Part shown: in pieces, positions 1-7,190 of the stretch | How positions within the stretch are numbered: position 1 is the first letter of the stretch | Layout of the letters: every line of letters starts with the position of its first letter | Assembly: GCF_900604535.1 (NCBI RefSeq) | Contig: NZ_UWOT01000004.1 | Coordinates: 124,001-188,000, forward strand | Source: Romboutsia_E sp900604535 | GTDB lineage: Bacteria; Bacillota; Clostridia; Peptostreptococcales; Peptostreptococcaceae | Length of the DNA: 64,000 nucleotides | Direction: 5' to 3' | Notes under the pieces: generated by a model | Told to the model about the DNA's origin: nothing | Seen by the model: the letters and a program-made list of their open reading frames with translations, nothing else | The model's database searches: none | Translations under genes and position numbers: made by a program

Positions 1-117
1 ATTTATTGTTGCATCTTTATTTTTAGGATAAACTTCATAAATATCTTTAATATATATATTCTTTGTATTTGAATGAAAAGGTTTTAACTTTTTAGGTATT
101 AAGTAAATATAATCCAT
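1..117 (-). CDS. spoVAA: N-terminal part of probable stage V sporulation protein AA (runs off the window)
   Basis: Only the first 39 codons are present. The ATG at 117-115 is preceded by a strong GGGAGGG ribosome binding site at 126-132. The peptide starts MDYIYLIPKKLKPF and continues with IYIKDIYEVYPKNK. This beta-strand pattern (a short hydrophobic strand, then an I-x-D-I-x-x-V segment) resembles the N-terminus of SpoVAA, a membrane protein of the dipicolinic acid channel operon. In Bacillus subtilis spoVAA lies directly downstream of sigF, as here. The match rests on a short fragment and on position, so the name is provisional. Confidence 0.5.
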   Translation of the reverse strand, partial: MDYIYLIPKKLKPFHSNTKNIYIKDIYEVYPKNKDATIN

Positions 118-156
118 AGTTTGCACCCTCCCTTTATTTCTATTATTTGTTATATA

Positions 157-236
157 AAAAAAAATAAACCTTATTTTTATATAGCTAATTATTAGTATTG
201 CACTAATCATAAATAACTATTAAAAGGTTTATTTTT
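157..236 (-). terminator. Terminator-like hairpin between sigF and spoVAA
   Basis: On the minus strand AAAAATAAACCTT (from 236) pairs with AAGGTTTATT (ending near 160) and is followed by a run of U. The long loop holds a second hairpin, ATTAGT/ACTAAT at 191-207. It suggests that transcription of the sigma-F operon largely ends here and that spoVAA has its own promoter, as expected for a forespore-specific operon. Confidence 0.5.
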
Positions 237-256
237 GTATTTAATATTAATTTTTA

Positions 257-1024
257 TTAACTAATATAAGATTTTAATTTCGACAGTACTTTTTTCTCTA
301 TTCTAGAAACTTGAACTTGAGATATATTTAATATATCTCCTATTTCACTTTGTGTTTTATCTTCAAAATATCTAAGAACAATAATTTGTCTCTCTCTTTT
401 TTCTAGCTTATTAAGAACTTGCTTAAGAAGTAAATTATCAATTAACTTCTCTTCTTCATTCTCACCCTTTAAGCTTATTTTATCAATTAAACATATTGGA
501 GATCCTTCTTCTTCATGAATTACTCCATGTAAATATTCAACTGAAAAGTTTGCTTCCATAGCCATTACTAAATCTTCTTTTTCAACATCTAGTTCCTTAG
601 CTATTTCATCTACAGTAGGCTCTCTTCCTAATTTTTTAGTTAAAATTTCTTTTTGTGATTTTGCTTTTATAGCTGTTTGCTTTAATGATCTAGAAACTTT
701 AACCATCCCGTCATCTCTTAGATATCTTTTTATCTCTCCTAATATCATTGGAACAGCATATGTAGAAAATTTCACATTAAATTTAGGATCAAATTTATAT
801 ATAGATTTAATAAGGCCTATTGAGCCTAATTGGAATAAATCATCTCTATCATATCCTATATTAGAAAACTTAGATATTACACTTCTAACTAATCCTAAAT
901 TATTTTTTATTAAAATTTCTTTGGCTTCTTCATCATTTTCATTTTGAACCTTTTTTATTAAATCTAACGTCTCTTCATGGCTGAGTAATTTCTTTTTTTC
1001 TTCTTTATTTGCAGTTATCCCCAT
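257..1024 (-). CDS. sigF: RNA polymerase sporulation sigma factor sigma-F
   Basis: 255-residue sigma-70 family protein that directs early forespore transcription. Region 2 is clear (NNLGLVRSVISKF, then DLFQLGSIGLIKSIYKFDP and FSTYAVPMILGEIKRYLRD), region 3 includes GREPTVDEIAKEL, and region 4 ends with an HTH, QSEIGDILNISQVQVSRIEKK, beginning near residue 228. Length and motifs fit SigF rather than SigG. It is the third gene of the classic spoIIAA-spoIIAB-sigF operon and starts 26 bases after spoIIAB. SpoIIAB should hold it inactive until SpoIIAA is dephosphorylated in the forespore. Confidence 0.95.
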   Translation of the reverse strand: MGITANKEEKKKLLSHEETLDLIKKVQNENDEEAKEILIKNNLGLVRSVISKFSNIGYDRDDLFQLGSIGLIKSIYKFDPKFNVKFSTYAVPMILGEIKRYLRDDGMVKVSRSLKQTAIKAKSQKEILTKKLGREPTVDEIAKELDVEKEDLVMAMEANFSVEYLHGVIHEEEGSPICLIDKISLKGENEEEKLIDNLLLKQVLNKLEKRERQIIVLRYFEDKTQSEIGDILNISQVQVSRIEKKVLSKLKSYIS

Positions 1025-1050
1025 AATAAAACCTCTATTCTTTTTGGATT

Positions 1051-1479
1051 TTATTTAGGTAAGTTTATATTTTTTAGCATAATAACTTTTGTACCTTCAT
1101 TTTTTATAGAACTTACCTTTACATCATCCATAAAGCTTTCCATAACAGAAAATCCCATTCCTGATCTCTCAAGCTCTGGCTTTGACGTATATAACGGTTG
1201 CATAGCCAAATCTACATCTTCTATTCCATTCCCTTTATCTTCAACTATAATCTCTATCTTATTGCCTTCTAATTTACATTTTAAATATACAAACTTGGAC
1301 TCATCTTCATCATAACCATGTATGATAGCATTTGTTACAGCTTCTGATACAGCTGTCTTTATGTCCGCTATTTCGTCTAAAGTAGGATCTAACTTTGCTG
1401 CAAAAGATGCTGCTATAACTCTAGCTAAACTTTCATTTTCAGATTTAGCAGAAAACTTAACTTCCATAATATTACTCAT
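1051..1479 (-). CDS. spoIIAB: Anti-sigma-F factor, serine kinase
   Basis: GHKL-type ATPase and kinase of about 142 residues. It binds sigma-F and phosphorylates SpoIIAA. The N box is VSEAVTNAIIHGYDED, the G1 box is VEDKGNGIED, and the G2 region is ERSGMGFSVMESFMD. An upstream in-frame ATG at 1485 would give MFMSN, but GGGGG at 1488-1492 lies only two bases from it and eight from the ATG at 1479, so I chose 1479. Its ribosome binding site overlaps the end of spoIIAA, which suggests translational coupling. Confidence 0.94.
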   Translation of the reverse strand: MSNIMEVKFSAKSENESLARVIAASFAAKLDPTLDEIADIKTAVSEAVTNAIIHGYDEDESKFVYLKCKLEGNKIEIIVEDKGNGIEDVDLAMQPLYTSKPELERSGMGFSVMESFMDDVKVSSIKNEGTKVIMLKNINLPK

Positions 1480-1492
1480 AAACATTTCCCCC

Positions 1493-1828
1493 TTACAAAG
1501 AACTTAATGCTTCTTCATATGTACTGCAAACTTTTATAATTTTGTTCATTCCTGATAAATCAAAAACCTTTTTTACTCTAGGACTTATGTTTATAACTGA
1601 TACAGTACCTTTTTCACTTGATATTTTTTTATATCTACCTATTATCACACCTATTCCTGAAGAATCCATGAAGTTAATATTTTCAAAATCAAAAACTATA
1701 TTTTTAACTGATCTTGTCATTAAAATATCATCAATTTCTTCTCTTATAGCACCTGCTATATGATGATCTAATTCTGTCATCTCAAATTTAACTAGCAAGT
1801 TTTTATTATTCAAAGAATATTTTACCAT
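1493..1828 (-). CDS. spoIIAA: Anti-anti-sigma-F factor
   Basis: 111-residue STAS-domain protein. The phosphorylation site sits in FMDSSGIGVIIGRYK; Ser56 corresponds to Bacillus subtilis Ser58. When unphosphorylated it displaces sigma-F from SpoIIAB. It is the first gene of the operon, with ribosome binding site AGGGGGG and a sigma-H type promoter about 60-90 bases upstream. No dacF gene is next to it, unlike in Bacillus; the upstream neighbour is a molybdopterin oxidoreductase. Confidence 0.94.
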   Translation of the reverse strand: MVKYSLNNKNLLVKFEMTELDHHIAGAIREEIDDILMTRSVKNIVFDFENINFMDSSGIGVIIGRYKKISSEKGTVSVINISPRVKKVFDLSGMNKIIKVCSTYEEALSSL

Positions 1829-1888
1829 TATTTGTCCCCCCTAATTAAAATTCATCTTAAAGTAAATAATCAAAACTCCAATGATAAT

Positions 1889-1918
1889 CAATTCTATTAG
1901 ATTAATTTTTTATCCTTC
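1889..1918 (-). promoter_or_regulatory. Sigma-H type promoter of the spoIIA operon
   Basis: Read on the minus strand, GAAGGATAA (1918-1910) fits the sigma-H -35 consensus RNAGGAWWW. After 12 bases, ATAGAATTG (1897-1889) fits the -10 consensus RNNGAATWW at all but the last base. It lies upstream of spoIIAA, which is transcribed by sigma-H RNA polymerase in other spore formers. I did not find a clear Spo0A box next to it. Confidence 0.7.
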
Positions 1919-1930
1919 AATGAATTTTAA

Positions 1931-3922
1931 CTAGTTTTGTTTTATTATGTCTACTAAAGTTTCATTATATGTTACTTGTCCTCCTAAATCTGATACACCG
2001 CTATTTGTAACAAAATTAGGGTTGCCATGTTTTTTCCACCAACCTACATACATTAAAATAGTATTATCACCTATATTGTCATTAATTTTTATTTGTACAT
2101 TAATTTTACCATTCCTGGATTGAAGGCAAACAATCTCATCATCGGCTATATTCCTAATTATTGCCATATTTTTATTAATATATGCCTTAGAAATTCCTTT
2201 TTTATCCATATAATGTTGACTAAATAAAGTATCTTTATGGTGAGTTGTTATTAATCGTAATTTCTTACCCTCTAAATTTTCTGGCGGAATATATGTTGGA
2301 ATAGGTGTTAACCCCAAATCTTGTATCTTTTCTGAATATAATTCATATTTTCCTGATATAGTATCAAACTTCTTATCTTTCCATGGAATATCCTTATATA
2401 CAGTTATATAATCATTTTTTATTCTATCAAGATTTATTTCTTTATCCACAGATTTTAGAGGTTCTATAACTTTATTTAAATACTCCTTTTTAGATACTTG
2501 TGGATACTCTTTTATATTCATATATTTAGCTAATTCTCTAAAGAAATAATACTCATCCATAAGTTTATTACTTGGTTCTATCACCTTTTCATTGTAAGTT
2601 ATATAAGGATTACACATAGAGCTAAACAGTAAATCTTCACTTTCAAGAGTACTTGAACAAGGAATAAATAAATCGCATTTTTGAGCTGTATCAGTCATAA
2701 ATATATCAAAACAAACCTTGAAATCAATAGACTCAAATGACTTTTCTAATTTATTTAGATTAGGCAACTGATTTAGCAAATTACTTTTTACAATTACAGC
2801 CATCTTTATGAAAGCGTTATTCACATTATCCACCATATCTCTATATGAATTGTCAATAAATTCACTCAAATTGTGCACATATACCTCTCTATTTTGTGCA
2901 TAACTGTTACTATCGTATGGATCAGTTTTTAATACACTTGGATATAATTTGTTAGCATAATTAATACCTCCACCTATATGTCCAATTTGTCCTGTAATGG
3001 CTCCCAATGCATCAATTGCTCTAATTGTATTTCCTCCATTTTTATATTTTTGAAGTCCATATCCTAACCAAATAGAGCTATATTTTTCACTATAGATTTT
3101 AGCTAACTCATTTATAATATCTAAATCTACCCCGCATTCTGTGGATAAGTAATTTAATTCTAGTGTATTTAAATATGATTTATACTCTTCATAACCTAAT
3201 ACACATGAATCTATATAATCTTTATCCACAAGATTATCTTCTATGATAATTTTAGCAATAGCCATAGCTAATGCTCCATCAGTTCCTGGATTTAATTGAA
3301 TATGATAATCAGCTATATTGGCTGTATGCGTTTTAATTGGATCTATAACAATTACCCTACTCCCATTTGATTTAGCTTGTTGTAATATTTGCATAGTATG
3401 AATAGTTGTATACGCAGGATTTTTTCCCCATATAAATATATTCTTGCTATTTTTCATATCTTCAAGACTATGGCTTTTAACATTTCCAAAATCATACTCT
3501 TGAGCTTTAATACCTGCACTCCAACAGGGTCCTCCCTTTTGCTTAGTAACTCCACCATAAAAATTAAAAAATATATCACCAATTGATTTTAATAGTGATC
3601 CATTTCCATACTGCTCATAATATAAAACTGATTTTGATCCATAATTATCCTTATAAAAATTTAACTTGTCAGACATTATTTTTATAGCTTCTTCAAAGCT
3701 AATTTCCTTCCAGTTTCCATCCACTTTTAATAGCGGATTATAAATTCTATTTGGATGATTTAATCTATCTAAATGAGCTCTCCCTTTATTACAAATAAAC
3801 CCTTTAGTAAAAGGATGATTTTTATCACCTTCTATTTTAACAACTTTTCCTTCATCCACATAAACATTCATTCTACAAGCATCAAAACAATCTAATGTAC
3901 AACCTGTACTAAAAACCTTCAT
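1931..3922 (-). CDS. Molybdopterin-dependent oxidoreductase, DMSO reductase superfamily
   Basis: 663 residues, cytoplasmic (no twin-arginine signal). Four cysteines at 8, 12, 16 and 44 (CTLDCFDAC, then FICNKG) form the N-terminal [4Fe-4S] site. The bis-MGD binding core follows (NPGTDGALAMAIAKIII), and the dinucleotide-binding domain closes the protein. The likely Mo ligand is Cys133 in KGGPCWSAG, so it is a cysteine rather than selenocysteine enzyme. No electron-transfer subunit or membrane anchor is adjacent, so the substrate and partner cannot be read from context. Formate dehydrogenase-like or sulfur/aromatic substrate roles are both possible. Ribosome binding site AGGAGG. Confidence 0.8.
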   Translation of the reverse strand: MKVFSTGCTLDCFDACRMNVYVDEGKVVKIEGDKNHPFTKGFICNKGRAHLDRLNHPNRIYNPLLKVDGNWKEISFEEAIKIMSDKLNFYKDNYGSKSVLYYEQYGNGSLLKSIGDIFFNFYGGVTKQKGGPCWSAGIKAQEYDFGNVKSHSLEDMKNSKNIFIWGKNPAYTTIHTMQILQQAKSNGSRVIVIDPIKTHTANIADYHIQLNPGTDGALAMAIAKIIIEDNLVDKDYIDSCVLGYEEYKSYLNTLELNYLSTECGVDLDIINELAKIYSEKYSSIWLGYGLQKYKNGGNTIRAIDALGAITGQIGHIGGGINYANKLYPSVLKTDPYDSNSYAQNREVYVHNLSEFIDNSYRDMVDNVNNAFIKMAVIVKSNLLNQLPNLNKLEKSFESIDFKVCFDIFMTDTAQKCDLFIPCSSTLESEDLLFSSMCNPYITYNEKVIEPSNKLMDEYYFFRELAKYMNIKEYPQVSKKEYLNKVIEPLKSVDKEINLDRIKNDYITVYKDIPWKDKKFDTISGKYELYSEKIQDLGLTPIPTYIPPENLEGKKLRLITTHHKDTLFSQHYMDKKGISKAYINKNMAIIRNIADDEIVCLQSRNGKINVQIKINDNIGDNTILMYVGWWKKHGNPNFVTNSGVSDLGGQVTYNETLVDIIKQN

Positions 3923-4013
3923 GCAAAACCTCCTGTCATATCATTTTAGTTTTAAGTATACATTATTTTTATTTTATATTCTTTCTTAAATACAAATTTT
4001 CAGTGTTATTAAT

Positions 4014-4046
4014 AAAAAAGGCGTAAATATAATTTATATTTACACC
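4014..4046 (-). terminator. Intrinsic terminator of the DEAD-box helicase gene
   Basis: On the minus strand a GGTGTAAATATA/TATATTTACGCC stem (4046-4020) is followed by TTTTTT (4019-4014), just past the helicase stop codon. Confidence 0.85.
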
Positions 4047-4069
4047 TCTTAAATACTAACTCTAAAAAA

Positions 4070-5698
4070 TTACTTCTTTCTTCTAGAGTTTGCTTTTTCT
4101 ATATTAACTTTATTTCCTTTTATTTTTATATCTTTAACGCTTTCTAATACCTTTTTAACATTTTGCTTTGGTACTTCAACGAAAGTATATTTATCATATA
4201 TATCTATAGTTCCTATTAATTTACCAGATATTCCAGCTTCACCAGCTATAGCACCTAATATATCTTTAGCTTGAACTCTTTGGCTTCTACCAACATTTAT
4301 AAATAGTCTAACCATACCTTCTTTAGCACCAGTGTCTCCACCTTTACGGTCTCTTCTATCTCTATTTCTATCTCTTGATGGTTCTTCTATTATTTCTTGT
4401 TTTTCTTCATCACCTAAAGCTAATTTAACTAAAGCTGCTGCTACATCTATTATTTCAACTTCAGACTCATTACAGAATCCTTCTAACCATTGTAATTGCT
4501 TAGTTAAGTTACCTTCATCCATTACACCTTTAACTTTATGGAAGAATGCACTTACTTTCTTTTCTTCAACATCTGCTACAGATGGTATACTATGCTTAAC
4601 TAATTTAGCTTTAGTATATCTTTCTATATCTCTCATTTTTCTCATTTCTTTTCCAAATACGAAACTGAAAGATACTCCTGTTCTACCAGCACGACCAGTT
4701 CTACCTATTCTGTGTACATAGTATTCTTCATCTTGTGGTAAATCATAGTTAAATACCGCTTCAACATCATCTACATCTATACCTCTAGCTGCAACGTCTG
4801 TAGCAACTAATATATCTATAGTTCCTTGTCTAAACTTATCCATTACTATATCTCTTTGAGTTTGCTTTAAGTCCCCATGTAGAGCATCTGCAAAGTATCC
4901 TCTAGCTTGTAACTCACTTACTAATTCATCAGCACCTCTTTTTGTATTAGTAAATACAACTGATAATTTAGGGTTATATACATCTATTAATCTACATAAA
5001 ACTTCTAATTTATTAGAGTTTCTAGTTTCTATATAGTATTGAGATATATTTGGTACAGTTATTTCTTTTCTTACTATTCTTATATGTTCTGGGTCATTTT
5101 GATATTTTCTAGTTAAATCTAATATTCCCTTTGGCATAGTAGCTGAGAAGAAAGTAGTTTGTCTATTTTCAGGAGTTTTATTTAATATCATTTCTATATC
5201 TTCTCTGAATCCCATATCTAACATTTCATCAGCTTCATCTAATATAAGCATTTTAACATTGTCCATTTTTAATGTTTTTCTGTTTATATGATCTATTACA
5301 CGTCCTGGAGTTCCTATTACTATTTGTACTCCACCTTTTAATGATTTTATTTGTCTATCTATTGGTTGTCCACCATAAACTGGTAATGATTTTATTCCGT
5401 GCATGTACTTAGATAATTTTTTTATTTCTTTCGATACCTGAATTGCAAGTTCTCTTGTTGGACAAAGCACTACTGCTTGTAAGCTTTTATCTTCAGGATC
5501 AACAGTTTCTAATACAGGTATACTAAACGCAGCTGTTTTTCCCGTTCCAGTTTGCGCTTGCCCTATAACATCTTTCCCTGATAATATTACAGGTATTGAT
5601 TGTGATTGTATTGGTGATGGCTCCTCAAACCCCATATCTGCTATTGCTCTTTTTATACTGTCGCTAATTGGTAAATCTTCAAATTTAGTTATATTCAT
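4070..5698 (-). CDS. DEAD-box ATP-dependent RNA helicase with DbpA-type RNA-binding domain
   Basis: About 542 residues. It unwinds RNA duplexes, probably in ribosome assembly, mRNA decay or cold adaptation. All helicase motifs are present: FEDLPIS..GFEEPSPIQ (Q motif), AQTGTGKTAA (I), PTRELA (Ia), ILDEADEMLDMGF (II), FSATMP (III), DVAARGIDVDDVE (V) and HRIGRTGRAG (VI). The C-terminal 80 residues (VRLFINVGRSQRVQ onwards) are a DbpA RNA-binding domain with a basic tail. An upstream ATG at 5722 is unlikely because GGAAAGGAAA sits just before MNITKFED at 5698. It looks monocistronic, with its own promoter and terminator. Confidence 0.93.
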   Translation of the reverse strand: MNITKFEDLPISDSIKRAIADMGFEEPSPIQSQSIPVILSGKDVIGQAQTGTGKTAAFSIPVLETVDPEDKSLQAVVLCPTRELAIQVSKEIKKLSKYMHGIKSLPVYGGQPIDRQIKSLKGGVQIVIGTPGRVIDHINRKTLKMDNVKMLILDEADEMLDMGFREDIEMILNKTPENRQTTFFSATMPKGILDLTRKYQNDPEHIRIVRKEITVPNISQYYIETRNSNKLEVLCRLIDVYNPKLSVVFTNTKRGADELVSELQARGYFADALHGDLKQTQRDIVMDKFRQGTIDILVATDVAARGIDVDDVEAVFNYDLPQDEEYYVHRIGRTGRAGRTGVSFSFVFGKEMRKMRDIERYTKAKLVKHSIPSVADVEEKKVSAFFHKVKGVMDEGNLTKQLQWLEGFCNESEVEIIDVAAALVKLALGDEEKQEIIEEPSRDRNRDRRDRKGGDTGAKEGMVRLFINVGRSQRVQAKDILGAIAGEAGISGKLIGTIDIYDKYTFVEVPKQNVKKVLESVKDIKIKGNKVNIEKANSRRKK

Positions 5699-5739
5699 AT
5701 ATTGTTTCCTTTCCGTAATCAATTTATATTAACCTATCC

Positions 5740-5768
5740 ATTATATATTTATTTCAGTTAATATGCAA
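5740..5768 (-). promoter_or_regulatory. Sigma-A promoter of the DEAD-box helicase
   Basis: Minus strand TTGCAT (5768-5763), 17 bases, TATAAT (5745-5740). It gives a short 5' leader of about 35 bases. Confidence 0.65.
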
Positions 5769-5858
5769 TTAGTATTTTACCTCTTTATATATGTATTATG
5801 TACAATTTGAGGAACCTTATAATTTAAATATGTAATATTTTACTTTTATTAATTTAAA

Positions 5859-6824
5859 TTATGCCATGTACATGAAGTATAAAGTAACTATATATGATCC
5901 ATAAATTAGTAATAACATCAATCCTTGTAACCTATATATTTTGTTATTTTTAATTGTAGGAAGTATAAGCATTAAAACTAAAGCTATCATAAAAGGATAA
6001 TCTATTGATGAGTTTTGAGATAATATAGGTATATCATTTACCACTGATGATAAAGATATAACTGATGTTATATTAAGTATATTAGCTCCAAGTACATTAC
6101 CAACAGAAATAGCATGATGTTTCTTTTTTATTGCTGTTAGTGATGATACCAATTCTGGTAAAGATGTTCCAAGAGCTATTATAGTTAAACTTATAATCCC
6201 TTCTGGTATGCCTATCATCTTAGCTATATCTGATCCATTATCTACTAATAATCTTGATCCTATTACCATCATAGCTAATCCTAGTAAGAACAATATTATT
6301 GTTTTGGCTAATTCTCCTTTTTTAAATCCATTTGCGTTAGCTGATGAACTACTGATATTATCACTTCTTACCGGTCTAGATACAACACTCTTATAGTTGT
6401 TATACATAAATATAGCTAAGATTGCTAAAAGTACTATAGAATCTATTCCACTTATACCTCCATCTAGACCAGATATAATTAATGCTAAAATTGAAATTAA
6501 TAATAATGTAGATTTTGATATAAACATTTTTCTTTCAACTTTAAATGGACTTATAAGCGCAACTAGTCCTAATATTAAACCTGTGTTACATATTATAGAT
6601 CCAACTGCATTTCCTAGACTCATAGTAGTTTGATTATTTATAGAAGCACATAATGATACTGTAAGTTCTGGAAGTGTTGTCGCAAAACTAACTATAGTAG
6701 CTCCTAATACAAGTTCTGATATATGAGTTTTCTTCCCTATTTCTACTGTACAATTTATAAAAATATCTGCACCTTTAGTTATTAATACAAATCCTATTAA
6801 AAATAAAACTATTGTTATTAACAC
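5859..6824 (-). CDS. CaxA/YrbG-type calcium/sodium antiporter
   Basis: About 321 residues with ten hydrophobic segments and the duplicated alpha-repeats of the Ca2+:cation antiporter family: ATIVSFATTLPELTVSL with GNAVGSIICNTGL in the first half, and IALGTSLPELVSSL with GNVLGANILNI in the second. The acidic residue in each TLPEL/SLPEL motif binds the cation. The ORF can extend to an ATG at 6842, but the codons there (ATG AGG GGA GGG) are the ribosome binding site itself. The GTG at 6824 lies five bases after GGGG and is the better start. Divergent from pflB. Confidence 0.88.
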   Translation of the reverse strand: MLITIVLFLIGFVLITKGADIFINCTVEIGKKTHISELVLGATIVSFATTLPELTVSLCASINNQTTMSLGNAVGSIICNTGLILGLVALISPFKVERKMFISKSTLLLISILALIISGLDGGISGIDSIVLLAILAIFMYNNYKSVVSRPVRSDNISSSSANANGFKKGELAKTIILFLLGLAMMVIGSRLLVDNGSDIAKMIGIPEGIISLTIIALGTSLPELVSSLTAIKKKHHAISVGNVLGANILNITSVISLSSVVNDIPILSQNSSIDYPFMIALVLMLILPTIKNNKIYRLQGLMLLLIYGSYIVTLYFMYMA

Positions 6825-7058
6825 AAAATCCCCTCCCCTCATATTTAATAGTTATTCAGTTTTGTCCAATATATGCCAAATTAATATTTATATAGTTAAT
6901 GTATTTTCAAAAAATTTTTTATATTTTCTAAATATTATAATATTTTTGTTTTAATACCAAAAAATAGGGGTATCTATATAACATAGAAATTAATAATAAA
7001 AAATACAGGTATAGACCTTATACTTTTAATTAAATATAAATACAAAATTACTTATAAA

Positions 7059-7072
7059 TTTTGTATACAAAA
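7059..7072. promoter_or_regulatory. Palindrome TTTTGTATACAAAA upstream of pflB
   Basis: Perfect 14-base palindrome, about 25 bases upstream of the candidate -35 of pflB. A close relative (TTTGTATACAA) lies upstream of pflA at 9778-9788, and TTTTGTATACA occurs upstream of the PHP gene (42854-42870). The regulator is unknown. The site does not match Rex (TTGTTAAN4TTAACAA). Confidence 0.45.
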
Positions 7073-7096
7073 TACTAAATATATGGTATTATCTAA

Positions 7097-7126
7097 TTGT
7101 TAAAAATAAATCTAGCTAGATAAAAT
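7097..7126 (+). promoter_or_regulatory. Candidate sigma-A promoter of pflB
   Basis: TTGTTA (7097-7102), 18 bases, TAAAAT (7121-7126). This gives a leader of about 55 bases. The palindrome TCTAGCTAGA (7111-7120) lies in the spacer. The rest of the 365-base gap back to the antiporter is AT-rich and shows no gene. Confidence 0.4.
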
Positions 7127-7190
7127 TTATATAATAAAACTTATTTTAAGTTCAAAATTATACCTGATCTTAAACAAGGAGGATTTCACT

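Noticed and set aside
257..300. TGTCGAA (Spo0A-box core) near 279-285
   Set aside because: It lies inside the 3' coding end of sigF, far from a promoter. Several such seven-mers are expected by chance.
508..985. CAUGAAG-like strings in sigF and in other coding regions (46.5, 57.6 kb)
   Set aside because: They are within reading frames, lack flanking stems and terminators, and encode ordinary residues. Only the four leader copies were kept.
1931..3922. Selenocysteine enzyme
   Set aside because: The Mo ligand position is a normal Cys codon, and there is no in-frame TGA.
7097..7120. Rex operator at pflB
   Set aside because: TTGTTA is present but the required TTAACAA partner is not. The segment serves better as a -35.
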